NCBI GenBank assembly: GCA_002841315.1
Contig: PHEW01000001.1
Location: 124,001-188,000 of the forward strand
Direction of reading: 5' to 3'
Origin: Actinobacteria bacterium HGW-Actinobacteria-4
GTDB lineage: Bacteria; Actinomycetota; Actinomycetes; Actinomycetales; Demequinaceae
DNA: 64,000 bases
Translations under genes and position numbers: made by a program
The notes under the pieces: model-generated
Databases searched by the model: none
What the model saw: the letters and a program-made list of their open reading frames with translations, nothing else
What the model was told of the DNA's origin: nothing
Shown: positions 26,273 through 33,842 of the stretch, one piece after another
Position numbering within the stretch: the stretch's first letter is position 1
How the letters are laid out: each line of letters starts with the position of its first letter

Positions 26273-27016
26273 CTCTTAGCGACCCAGCCTCACGACCCTC
26301 TTCCCAAGTATCTCGACTTTCACTCACGACGTGGGGGGCAGTTGAGGACCACGGAGAACCGGAACTTACCGGACGAGTCGACGGGCCAACTCATCCCGGA
26401 TAGCCGAAAGCCCTCGGTCCATGAACCCGTCAGCGTCAACCCAGCGCGCCACATCGATTCCGTCTGCCACGAGTACCGCAACCGCCTCTCTAGCGTCTGC
26501 GAGAGCATCGAAGTAACGCTCGGTGTTTCTAGGGTAGAGACTCCGCGCGAGTTCGTCATGGTCTCCTGGACGCAGAGACTTCGACGAGCCAGCGTCACCG
26601 GCACCTAATGGGAAGCGTTGCACCACCATCGCCTTGACGACGGCGCGAAATGTCGTGGCCCCGCCCTATAGTGGCGCAGTCCGCCTTGGGAATCGAGTGC
26701 ATCCCGTGGATCCGCGGCGACGCGACTCCCGAAGAACGCGCCCCCAACGGTTCTGCGTACGTGAGCGGCCACTGTCCCGTGCCCAGTCAGCTCTCCTGTC
26801 GAGCGCTACGTGGACGCCACACGCCAACTGCTTGCGATGCTCAGCCTGGCTCCAACGACCTACTACCCCCGGCATCGGCCGATCTTGAAGCAACCGCCCA
26901 CCACACGCCCAGCCCATCACCTTCGCAATCAGTACCACGCACGACTAGAATACAAAAGACGTGTGATGTATGCTGAATCCGTGCGGCAGCAGCCGCGAGA
27001 CCTATCGAGGACAGCA
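26273..27016. other. Degenerate stretch at the end of the R-M island
   Basis: About 740 bases with no convincing complete gene. It holds one weak minus-strand frame (26366-26629) and a plus-strand segment from about 26808 that reads VDATRQLLAMLSLAPTTYYP before losing sense, which could be the remains of a transposase or recombinase. TAGAAT (26946-26951) and TATGCT near 26969 may be promoter elements for the enolase gene at 27017. The segment GCATCGGCCGATCTTGAAG (26872-26890) is identical to one inside the marR gene (33031-33049). Confidence 0.5.
26366..26629 (-). CDS. Possible small protein or gene remnant
   Basis: An 87-residue frame whose C-terminal part (RYFDALADAREAVAVLVADGIDVARWVDADGFMDRGLSAIRDELARRLVR) looks like a helical protein. 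There is no clear ribosome binding site, and the first 15 residues look random. It may be the end of a broken gene. Not recognised. Confidence 0.3.
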   Translation of the reverse strand: MVVQRFPLGAGDAGSSKSLRPGDHDELARSLYPRNTERYFDALADAREAVAVLVADGIDVARWVDADGFMDRGLSAIRDELARRLVR

Positions 27017-28171
27017 ATGAAGATCACGGGCTACCGCACGCTCCAGACGATTCACGACTGGAAGCGCCCTGTTGGCGACGTCAACGGGCACATCGCCTCT
27101 GGTATTACCGAGGTTCCCCTCGTCATCGTGGACACCGACGAGGGCGTCAGCGGCGTGGGCATGGGTTCGCACCAGGACCTGGAGCGACTGTTCCCCGCGA
27201 TCGAGGGCGAAGACCCGCGCGCCGTCACCGCCCTCTACGACCGCATGCTCTCGCGCGTGTTCAAGGCCAGTCACGCGGGCGCGACCTTCGGCGGCATCGG
27301 CACCTTCGACATGGCGCTGTGGGACATCAAGGCCAAGCTCGCGGGCGAGCCGCTGTGGCGACTGCTGGGCGGCCGCGACCGGTTTGTCGCGGGATACGCC
27401 TCGGGCCTCGATATCGCGCTTGACGAAGATGCCCTGGCCGCCTTCTACACCGAGATGGCCGGCCGGGGATTCGCCAGCGGCAAGCTCAAGGGCGGGCGCC
27501 ACCTCGCCACCGACATTCGGCGCCTTGAGATCATCGCCGACGCGCTCCGCGTCAACACCCCCCAGCCCAGCCTCATGCTGGACGTCAACGAGTCGTGGAA
27601 CCTCAAGCAGGCCGTGCGCTACGTCACCAAGCTCGAAGAGTCGCTGGACCTCGCGTGGATCGAAGAGCCGCTGCGTCGCTGGGACGCCGAGGGCCACGCG
27701 CGGCTCAGCGGGTGCATCCGCGCCGCCGTCGCCACCGGAGAGAACCTCACGGGCCTCGAGCAGTACCGCCCGCTCCTGAACGCAGGCGGCGTGGACATCG
27801 TCCAGGCCGCAGCCACGTGGGGTGTCACCCACTTCTTGCGCGTCGCCATTGCCGCCCACAGCCGTGACCTGCCCGTGAGCCCCGTAGGGCTCACCGCCAA
27901 CTCCTCCGTGGCGCACGCAGCAGCGGCAGTGCCCAATCACCTCTCGGCCGAGGTCCAAGACACAGGGACTCCCTTTGGACTCACCATCGACGAGGAGATC
28001 GCGGACGGCGGCATCATCCTGGGCGACAAGCCCGGGGCCGGGGTCGAGGTGGACGAGGCGGCCATCGCCACGCTCCAGCACAACGAACCCGGGTGGCGGG
28101 CCGCCGCAGGTCCGCACGTGCGCCCTACGCGCGCGGGCCTGCGGCTCTCCAGCGGCGGCTCGGTCGCTTAG
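27017..28171 (+). CDS. Mandelate racemase/muconate lactonizing-type enzyme (probable sugar-acid dehydratase)
   Basis: A 384-residue enolase-superfamily enzyme that removes a proton alpha to a carboxylate with Mg2+. Visible features are the K-x-K base in SGKLKGGRH (about residue 157), metal ligands in LMLDVNESW, WIEEPL and TGENLTG, and a later HSRDLPVSPVG. With a neighbouring sugar dehydrogenase-like reductase and GntR regulator, it probably dehydrates a sugar acid such as a deoxy-aldonate; the exact substrate cannot be set. ATG 27017 has a GAGGA site eight bases upstream; the frame extending to 26810 is not protein-like. Confidence 0.88.
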   Translation: MKITGYRTLQTIHDWKRPVGDVNGHIASGITEVPLVIVDTDEGVSGVGMGSHQDLERLFPAIEGEDPRAVTALYDRMLSRVFKASHAGATFGGIGTFDMALWDIKAKLAGEPLWRLLGGRDRFVAGYASGLDIALDEDALAAFYTEMAGRGFASGKLKGGRHLATDIRRLEIIADALRVNTPQPSLMLDVNESWNLKQAVRYVTKLEESLDLAWIEEPLRRWDAEGHARLSGCIRAAVATGENLTGLEQYRPLLNAGGVDIVQAAATWGVTHFLRVAIAAHSRDLPVSPVGLTANSSVAHAAAAVPNHLSAEVQDTGTPFGLTIDEEIADGGIILGDKPGAGVEVDEAAIATLQHNEPGWRAAAGPHVRPTRAGLRLSSGGSVA

Positions 28172-28193
28172 CACGTCTGCTTGCGAGTTGGGT

Positions 28194-29162
28194 TTACTCC
28201 GGCCGATGCGCGATCGCGTCGATCTCGCCCCACAGCTTTGCGGGGATGCGGCAGGACAACCGAGTTAACGCCTGATCAACCTGCACGCCGTCCCGAGCAC
28301 CGATGACCACGCTCACTACCGCCGGATCATGCAACGGGAACTGGATCGCCGCCTCAGGAAGTTCGACGCCCTGAGCTGCACACGCCGCAGCCATGTCGCG
28401 TGCGCGCGCGAGCACGGATGCCGATGCTGCACCGTAGTCGAACCGCGCGTCATCCGTGATGTCTTGCTTGCTGAGCAGGCCAGAGTTGTAGACGCCCGCC
28501 GCGACCACGGCCACGCCGCGTTCCAGTGCTCGCGGAAGCAGATCCACTGTGGCGTGGCGCTCGATCAACGTGTAGCGCCCGGCGAGCATCACGACGTCAA
28601 CGTCGCACTGGTCCACGAAGTCCGCGAGCATCGCGGACTGGTTCATCCCGGCGCCGATGGCTCGCACCATGCCTTGATCGCGCAGCTCGATCAGCGCTCC
28701 GATGCCGGTGGTGGACGCAGCCTCCCAGTGGTCGTCGGGGTCGTGCAGGTAGGCAATGTCCAACGAGTCCATACCCAATCGCTCGAGGCTGCCCTCGATG
28801 GAACGCAGGATGCCGTCGCGACTGAAGTCCCACTCGCGCCTGTGCATTGCTGGCACGGCGAACCCGCCGTCGTCCCAAACCGCCGCGCGCTCAGGTGTGG
28901 GGACCAGGAGCCTTCCCACCTTGGTGGAGATGGTGAAGTCCGAGCGCGGATAGGCGCGCAGCAGGGTGCCAAGGCGGCGCTCTGACAGGCCCAGGCCGTA
29001 ATGAGGAGCCGTGTCGAAGTAGCGCACGCCGCCCTGCCATGCGGCGTCGATCGCGGCGGCGCATTGCTCATCCGAAGACTCGCGGCCCAGGTTGCCCAAC
29101 TGCGATCCGCCCATACCAAGTTCCGTGAGGGTGACGCCGCCGGCGATGTCGACGCTTCGCAT
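28194..29162 (-). CDS. Aldo/keto reductase, D-threo-aldose (L-fucose) dehydrogenase-like
   Basis: A 322-residue NAD(P)-dependent oxidoreductase with the TIM-barrel AKR fold. The catalytic tetrad is readable: Asp and Tyr in VRYFDTAPHYGLGLSERRLG, Lys in ISTKVGR and His in IAYLHDPDDHW. The close pattern ELGMGGSQLGNLGRESS is typical of aldose 1-dehydrogenases that oxidise L-fucose or related sugars to lactones, which a dehydratase would use after hydrolysis. A GGAGTT site precedes the ATG. It is divergent from the GntR gene across a palindrome at 29185-29200. Confidence 0.88.
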   Translation of the reverse strand: MRSVDIAGGVTLTELGMGGSQLGNLGRESSDEQCAAAIDAAWQGGVRYFDTAPHYGLGLSERRLGTLLRAYPRSDFTISTKVGRLLVPTPERAAVWDDGGFAVPAMHRREWDFSRDGILRSIEGSLERLGMDSLDIAYLHDPDDHWEAASTTGIGALIELRDQGMVRAIGAGMNQSAMLADFVDQCDVDVVMLAGRYTLIERHATVDLLPRALERGVAVVAAGVYNSGLLSKQDITDDARFDYGAASASVLARARDMAAACAAQGVELPEAAIQFPLHDPAVVSVVIGARDGVQVDQALTRLSCRIPAKLWGEIDAIAHRPE

Positions 29163-29184
29163 CGCGAACTCCGTTCATTCAAGA

Positions 29185-29200
29185 GTAGTATTCGTACTAC
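29185..29200. promoter_or_regulatory. Candidate GntR/FadR-type operator
   Basis: GTAGTA-TTCG-TACTAC is a perfect inverted repeat, 22 bases upstream of the reductase start and between it and the divergent GntR gene. It fits the T-x-G-T...A-C-x-A layout of FadR-subfamily sites. Confidence 0.6.
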
Positions 29201-29257
29201 ATCGTACAAGTCTCGGCGGTCGCGCGTGCCGTCCACGCCGCCCTCAGCCCACGAAAG

Positions 29258-29263
29258 TAGGAT
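29258..29263 (+). promoter_or_regulatory. -10 element of leaderless gntR start
   Basis: TAGGAT plus six bases and the ATG at 29270, with no Shine-Dalgarno sequence. Confidence 0.5.
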
Positions 29264-29269
29264 GAGCAC

Positions 29270-30046
29270 ATGACCAAGGACCAAGCGCAGCCGCTCGCGA
29301 CTGCCAAGCCGCAAGGACAGAGCATTCTGGGCAACGGCGTGGTGCGTGTACGTGCCGCCAACCTGGGCGTTGCCGTGGTGCGAGACCTGGTCAGCGCCAT
29401 CGTCACCGGCGAGGTCGCGCCAGGGGAAGTTCTGCCCCCTGAGGCGACGCTCAGCCAGCAGTTCGCCGTAAGCCGCACCGTCATCCGCGAATCCGTCAAG
29501 CGCGTCGAAGAAAAGGGCCTGGTGACCGTCAGCCAGGGCCGCGGGACCATCGTCAACCCGGCAGCACAGTGGAACGTGCTGGACCCCGACGTCCTCTCGG
29601 CACTCGTGGACCACGACGAGACCCTTGAAGTGCTCGATGAACTCGCGATAGTTCGCGGCAGCCTCGAGGCAACCATGGCGCGCGCCGCCGCCGAACGTCA
29701 GACACCCGAGCGCACCGCCGAACTTCGCGCGGCCTTCGAGCGCGCGGCAACGCAGATCGACGATATTTCTGCCTACAACGAGGCCGATGCCGCTTTCCAC
29801 GACGTCGTGATGGAGCAGTCGGGAATCCGACTCGCTGCGAACATCACACGCATCATGTTCTCGCGTGCTCGCGAAAGCAGTCGCTTCACCGGCCACACCT
29901 CGGATGAGGCAGCCCAGGTAACGCTTGAGGAGCACCTTGCGGTGCTTGAGGCGATCATCGCGGGCGATGGCGACACCGCCGCGACCGCTATGCGCGAGCA
30001 CATTGCGAAAGCATGGGAACGCCGGCGCGCGCCGGACAACGCCTAG
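29270..30046 (+). CDS. GntR-family regulator, FadR subfamily (FCD domain)
   Basis: A 258-residue repressor. The winged-helix domain (about residues 32-96) includes GEVLPPEATLSQQFAVSRTVIRESVKRVEEKGLVTVSQGRGT. The C-terminal FCD ligand domain (about 110-245) has the metal-binding pattern D-x3-H in DAAFHDVV and a late His in LEEHLAVLEAI. It probably controls the adjacent reductase and dehydratase in response to a sugar acid. The promoter geometry suggests a leaderless message. Confidence 0.93.
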   Translation: MTKDQAQPLATAKPQGQSILGNGVVRVRAANLGVAVVRDLVSAIVTGEVAPGEVLPPEATLSQQFAVSRTVIRESVKRVEEKGLVTVSQGRGTIVNPAAQWNVLDPDVLSALVDHDETLEVLDELAIVRGSLEATMARAAAERQTPERTAELRAAFERAATQIDDISAYNEADAAFHDVVMEQSGIRLAANITRIMFSRARESSRFTGHTSDEAAQVTLEEHLAVLEAIIAGDGDTAATAMREHIAKAWERRRAPDNA

Positions 30047-30101
30047 TCCCCGGATCCACTGCCACCTTCACTCAGCTAGCGGCACCCCCGTCCCGTTCCG
30101 A

Positions 30102-30107
30102 TAGCCT
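30102..30107 (+). promoter_or_regulatory. -10 element of leaderless start
   Basis: TAGCCT plus six bases and the ATG at 30114. Confidence 0.5.
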
Positions 30108-30113
30108 CTCCAC

Positions 30114-30887
30114 ATGACCTCTCTCGCCATCAACCTGTGGATCTGCGGCGGCGTGGCCGCTGCCTGCTGGCTCGCGTCCGTCGTGACGCGCGAGTACTCG
30201 TGGACCGACCGCATCTGGTCGATCGTGCCCATCGCGTACGCCTGGGTGTTCGCCGCGCACGCCTGGGACGCGCGAGTCACGCTGGTGGCCGTCCTCATCA
30301 CCCTGTGGGGCGCGCGGCTGACGTTCAACTTCTGGCGACGCGGCGGCTATGCCCCCGGCGGCGAGGACTACCGGTGGGCGATCCTGCGGGGCCGCATGCC
30401 CGGCTGGGCCTACGCGCTGTTCAACCTGGTGTTCATCGCGGGATTCCAGAACGCGCTGTTGCTCGCGATCACATTGCCCATGTGGACGATGCAGACTCAC
30501 CCTGGTGACCTAGGCCTAGTCGAGTGGGCGCTCGCCTTGGTCTTCTTGGGGCTGCTCGTGGGGGAGACGGTCGCGGACCAGCAGCGGTGGAACTTCTACC
30601 AGGGCGGGTCGGCGCGCGGAATCCTCACCACGGGGTTGTATCGCTATAGCCGCCACCCCAACTACTTCTTTGAGATCGCTCAGTGGTGGGTGGTGCTGGC
30701 GTTCGCGGCCGTCGCCGCTGGGACTCCGTGGTTGTGGACGGGATTGGGTGCAGTGGCTCTCACGGGGCTGTTCTTCGGGTCGACCATCTTTACCGAATCG
30801 ATCTCGCGCTCGCGCCACCCCGAGTTTGCCGGGTACGCGCGGGTGACGTCCATGCTGGTGCCGTGGCCGCCCAGGCGAGCCTCCTAG
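30114..30887 (+). CDS. DUF1295 membrane protein (steroid 5-alpha-reductase-like)
   Basis: A 257-residue integral membrane protein with about six hydrophobic spans. The family features GAARLTFNFWRRGG-type and QQRWNFYQGG segments and the C-terminal GLYRYSRHPNYFFEIAQWW are present; the last is the NADPH-binding signature shared with steroid 5-alpha reductases and isoprenylcysteine methyltransferases. The substrate is unknown and probably a lipid. Its stop codon and that of the convergent Fic gene share the four bases CTAG. Confidence 0.88.
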   Translation: MTSLAINLWICGGVAAACWLASVVTREYSWTDRIWSIVPIAYAWVFAAHAWDARVTLVAVLITLWGARLTFNFWRRGGYAPGGEDYRWAILRGRMPGWAYALFNLVFIAGFQNALLLAITLPMWTMQTHPGDLGLVEWALALVFLGLLVGETVADQQRWNFYQGGSARGILTTGLYRYSRHPNYFFEIAQWWVVLAFAAVAAGTPWLWTGLGAVALTGLFFGSTIFTESISRSRHPEFAGYARVTSMLVPWPPRRAS

Positions 30888-32113
30888 ACACTGCGCCTCA
30901 GCGCCCGTTCCGCGAAGGCATCCATCGCATCCAGCACGCCCTGCGCCTGCCACAGTTGGTTTCGCTTGTCGCGCGAGTTCTGGGTAAGGACACCGGCACC
31001 GGTGAGCACTTCCAGCGCATTGAACGCACCTTGCGCTGACAGCCCCAAGGTGCGTCTCACGTACTCAGAGTTCACCACGGGCTGTTCGACGATCACGTCA
31101 AGGAGCCGCCACGCGCTGGAGTCTGAGCGCGCCTTCACCACACTGCGCCACTGTTCCCTGAGCTCCACCAAGTCTCTCGCCAACGTGCGTCCATTCGCGA
31201 TGGCGAGATGCGTGGCTCCAACGAACGCTTCGACAATGGGGGCAAGCTCGCCCGCTCGGTATGCGGTGAGCGCGTCGAAGTAGCGGTTGATGGTACCGAG
31301 TAGTCCAGCCGACACGGGAACAGTTGAGTGGTTGGCGTAGCCCGAGCCGCGAAGCACGGTGTGGACCAACGCTCTGCCGGTACGGCCGTTGCCATCCTCG
31401 AAAGGGTGGATGGTCTCGAACTGCGCGTGGACCACCGCCGCTTGCACCAAGACAGAAACATCCGAACGGGCGGCAAACGCGGAAAGGTCCTCAATCGCTG
31501 CAGGAACGCGCGAGTAATGCGGAGGCACAAAGTCGGCACCGTGCGGGCTGACAGACGACTTCCCGATCCACACGGGGCGATCGCGAAGACGCCCCACGAT
31601 GTCAGGGTCCGTCCGCTCCAACAACGTGCGATGGATCTCAATGATGCTGTCTCGGGTGACTCCCTTGCCCACCGCTATCGCTTGGGCCATGGCTTGCCCG
31701 TTGGCGGCGATCAACGCGGCGTTTCCACCGACGCGCGCACCGAGCGCTGCCGCGGCGATCGTGCGCGCGGTCGCGGAGAGGTTCTCGATCTGAGAGCTCG
31801 AGGCCGATTCCGACCTCAACAACACTGCAGGCATCGCTACCGGAAGCGCGCCGGTTTCCGCGTCGAAGAGTGCAATGGACGTGAGCGCGTCGGCGGCTTC
31901 GCGGCGCAGGGCGGGATACAACGCTGCCTCGGGATCCGACCCGGCAATCGTTGCCGGAATGGACGCACTGTAGGTGGTCGATTCGAGCCGCCGTAGCACA
32001 AAGATGTCCACGGTGCCTTCTGCCTCGGGCGGGAGGGACCAGCTCAACGCCTCATGGCCCACCGACTCCCAGCCGCGGGCGTTGTCCGGGTCTTTCAAGG
32101 TGCGATCGCTCAC
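30884..32113 (-). CDS. Fic-family protein with N-terminal inhibitory motif (class II)
   Basis: A 409-residue protein predicted to transfer AMP (or another phosphate-containing group) to a hydroxyl of a target protein. The Fic motif HPFEDGNGRTGR is complete at residues 236-247, including the catalytic His and phosphate-binding loop. The inhibitory motif [ST]xxxE[GN] is present as SSQIEN (residues 106-111), before the Fic core, which places it in class II. The last ~80 residues resemble a winged helix (LLDVIVEQPVVNSEYVRRTLGLS). Start is a GTG without a clear binding site. It may be autoregulated or modify a host protein; no antitoxin gene is adjacent. Confidence 0.92.
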   Translation of the reverse strand: MSDRTLKDPDNARGWESVGHEALSWSLPPEAEGTVDIFVLRRLESTTYSASIPATIAGSDPEAALYPALRREAADALTSIALFDAETGALPVAMPAVLLRSESASSSQIENLSATARTIAAAALGARVGGNAALIAANGQAMAQAIAVGKGVTRDSIIEIHRTLLERTDPDIVGRLRDRPVWIGKSSVSPHGADFVPPHYSRVPAAIEDLSAFAARSDVSVLVQAAVVHAQFETIHPFEDGNGRTGRALVHTVLRGSGYANHSTVPVSAGLLGTINRYFDALTAYRAGELAPIVEAFVGATHLAIANGRTLARDLVELREQWRSVVKARSDSSAWRLLDVIVEQPVVNSEYVRRTLGLSAQGAFNALEVLTGAGVLTQNSRDKRNQLWQAQGVLDAMDAFAERALRRSV

Positions 32114-32197
32114 ACGCCACCGCCCTTCCTACCCTTGACTAGCCTTCGCCGTTATTCAAGGCTACATCAGTAACCTAGAATAAGCCTCCGAATCCAC

Positions 32198-32626
32198 CTA
32201 GTCCAGGATCACGTTCTCGCCGCGACGGGTCAGGTCCGCGAGGCCGTCGCGCATAGCCTGGATCTGCTCGGGCGTGTGGCCTGTCCAGTCGCGTAGCTCA
32301 CGGACTACCTTGACGGGTTCGCTGGTGCGGTAGGACAGCGTGGGGTTGCCCGGGAAGCGCTTGTTGGTGACGTTGGGATCGTCCTCGAGTGGGCCGGCGG
32401 GGTCCACGACGTAGATCCGTGGTGGGCCGTCGCCTGCGGCGAGCTCGGCGCCCCATGCGGCGGCGTCCAGGGTCTTGGAAACGTAGACGTGGTTGGAGAT
32501 GCGGCCGTCCTCGAAGTTGGAGTCGCGGCCCGGGACCAGGAGGTCTCCCGTGGCAAGCTCCGCCTTGGTGCCGTGCAGGTATGCGCCCGAGGGGTGAGCC
32601 TCGAAGGGCGTGGGTGGTTGGGTCAT
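32198..32626 (-). CDS. arr: NAD+-dependent rifampin ADP-ribosyltransferase
   Basis: Inactivates rifamycins by ADP-ribosylation. It has 142 residues, the family length. The catalytic triad known from Arr-ms aligns as His18 (YLHGTKA), Tyr48 (NHVYVSKT) and Asp83 (PLEDDPN). A strong GGGGAGGAG ribosome binding site precedes the ATG. It is transcribed away from a marR gene, with two identical operators overlapping the promoters, so resistance may be inducible. Such chromosomal arr genes are common in environmental actinobacteria. Confidence 0.93.
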   Translation of the reverse strand: MTQPPTPFEAHPSGAYLHGTKAELATGDLLVPGRDSNFEDGRISNHVYVSKTLDAAAWGAELAAGDGPPRIYVVDPAGPLEDDPNVTNKRFPGNPTLSYRTSEPVKVVRELRDWTGHTPEQIQAMRDGLADLTRRGENVILD

Positions 32627-32677
32627 GTGCTCTCCTCCCCCAAAGTGCTTTCACCGAATTCTACGACTGACACCCTG

Positions 32678-32716
32678 TTGTCAACTGGTTGACAAGACGG
32701 ATGTCAACTGGTTGAC
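32678..32716. promoter_or_regulatory. Twin MarR operators in the arr/marR divergent promoter
   Basis: TTGTCAACTGGTTGACAA (32678-32695) and GTCAACTGGTTGAC (32703-32716) share the same palindromic core GTCAAC-TG-GTTGAC, with centres 23 bp apart. A consensus -35 TTGACA lies within the first site on each strand (plus 32689-32694, minus 32684-32679). On the plus strand, TTGACT (32712-32717, 17-base spacing) or GACTAT (32714-32719) could be the -10, and TAGAAT (32663-32658) is the minus -10 candidate. Binding would block both promoters. Confidence 0.8.
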
Positions 32717-32724
32717 TATCGCTC

Positions 32725-33180
32725 ATGGCCGAGAACATCACCTACACACTCCACGAGTTGGTCTCCGCACTGGACTCCTACGCAGACGAGGTCTTGCGCG
32801 ATCAATACGACGTGAGCTTCAGTCAGTTCCAGTTCCTTGCGATCCTCGCAACAGAGCAGCCCTCTGACCTGTCGCACCTCGCCACATGCCTGGGCGTCAC
32901 CCGCGCCGCGGTGTCCAAGCGCGTGCCGTCCCTGGTTGCCGGTGGCTGGATCACCACCTCCGACGATCCTGAGAACGCGCGCCGAGTCATGGTGTCTCTC
33001 ACCCCGGCGGCGGAAGATCTGGTGAGGCTAGCATCGGCCGATCTTGAAGAAGCCTTTGCCTCGATGTTCGCGGACCCGCGCCTGGACCCGGCGACCACGC
33101 CCGGGGCGCTCTCGGTCACCGCGCTCAACGCTCACCTCAACACCCTCACATCCATCCTCCACGACAAGGGGCATTGTTAA
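32725..33180 (+). CDS. MarR-family transcriptional regulator
   Basis: A 151-residue dimeric winged-helix repressor. The recognition region is SDLSHLATCLGVTRAAVSKRVPSLVAGGWITTSDDPENARRVMVSLT (about residues 52-98), with the Asp-Arg wing typical of MarR. The stop overlaps the start of the quinone reductase gene (TAATG), so the two are co-translated. It probably binds the twin palindromes just upstream and controls itself, the reductase and the divergent arr gene. Confidence 0.93.
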   Translation: MAENITYTLHELVSALDSYADEVLRDQYDVSFSQFQFLAILATEQPSDLSHLATCLGVTRAAVSKRVPSLVAGGWITTSDDPENARRVMVSLTPAAEDLVRLASADLEEAFASMFADPRLDPATTPGALSVTALNAHLNTLTSILHDKGHC

Positions 33181-33842
33181 TGGCTACCAACATCCTGATC
33201 GTCATCGGCACGCCGTTGGCCGGCTCGCTCAACCACTCGCTGGCTCACGCCTACGCTGACAGCGCGCGCCAGGCCGGCGCCGAGGTGCGGATCGTGGACC
33301 TCGCCACGGACCCGATCCCCGCGCACCCGCGCCACATCAACGACCTCCGGATGCCGCGTGAAGGCGACGCTCCGCTCGATGCCGACGTTGCCCGCTACGT
33401 GGCGGACCTGGAGTGGGCCGACCACGTGAGCCTGTTCTACCCGCAGTGGTGGGGCACCTACCCCGCTGCGTTCAAGGCGTACCTGGACGCGGTGCTGCTG
33501 GCCGGGTTCGCGCACCGCTACGTGGGCAAGCGCGGCTGGGAGAAAATGCTGCGCGGGCGTACCGGGCGGGTGTTCACGACCATGGACTCCCCCGGCTGGT
33601 GGAACCTCGCGTGGTACTGGCAGGCAGCCGACGTCAGCGTGCGCCACGCGACTCTCTGGTACGTCGGCATCAAGGTGGTGGGGATCAAGCGCTTCGCGAT
33701 GGTTCGTCACACCGACGTTGCTACGCGCGAGCGTTGGATCGCTGCGACCGCGAAGCTGGGCGAGCGCGATGCTTCGCGTGGGCCTGCGCGCGGTGTGGTG
33801 CGGACGGAGCCCGCGTTGGCAGGCTCCGTCGCTACACACTAG
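33180..33842 (+). CDS. NAD(P)H:quinone oxidoreductase, flavodoxin-fold
   Basis: A 220-residue FMN- or FAD-dependent reductase of the NQO/MdaB type. The flavodoxin-like phosphate loop is GTPLAGSLNHSLAHAY (about residues 9-24), and the family motif is YPQWWGTYPAAFKAYLDAVL (about 88-107). Such enzymes reduce quinones by two electrons and protect against redox-active drugs. Rifamycins contain a naphthoquinone/naphthohydroquinone core, so co-control with arr by one MarR protein is meaningful. ATG 33180 overlaps the marR stop. Its stop shares CTAG with the convergent gene. Confidence 0.88.
   Translation: MATNILIVIGTPLAGSLNHSLAHAYADSARQAGAEVRIVDLATDPIPAHPRHINDLRMPREGDAPLDADVARYVADLEWADHVSLFYPQWWGTYPAAFKAYLDAVLLAGFAHRYVGKRGWEKMLRGRTGRVFTTMDSPGWWNLAWYWQAADVSVRHATLWYVGIKVVGIKRFAMVRHTDVATRERWIAATAKLGERDASRGPARGVVRTEPALAGSVATH

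Noticed and set aside
26808-26890. Possible IS3-type transposase remnant (LLAMLSLAPTTYYP)
   Set aside because: The likeness to transposase starts is slight, with no DDE residues, no terminal repeats and no second frame.
23231-27016. Integrase-driven island with att repeats at tRNA-Lys
   Set aside because: No integrase gene and no repeat of the tRNA 3' end found within the window.
27002-28174. 390-codon open frame antisense to the enolase-superfamily gene
   Set aside because: Shadow frame; no ribosome binding site and no protein-like pattern.
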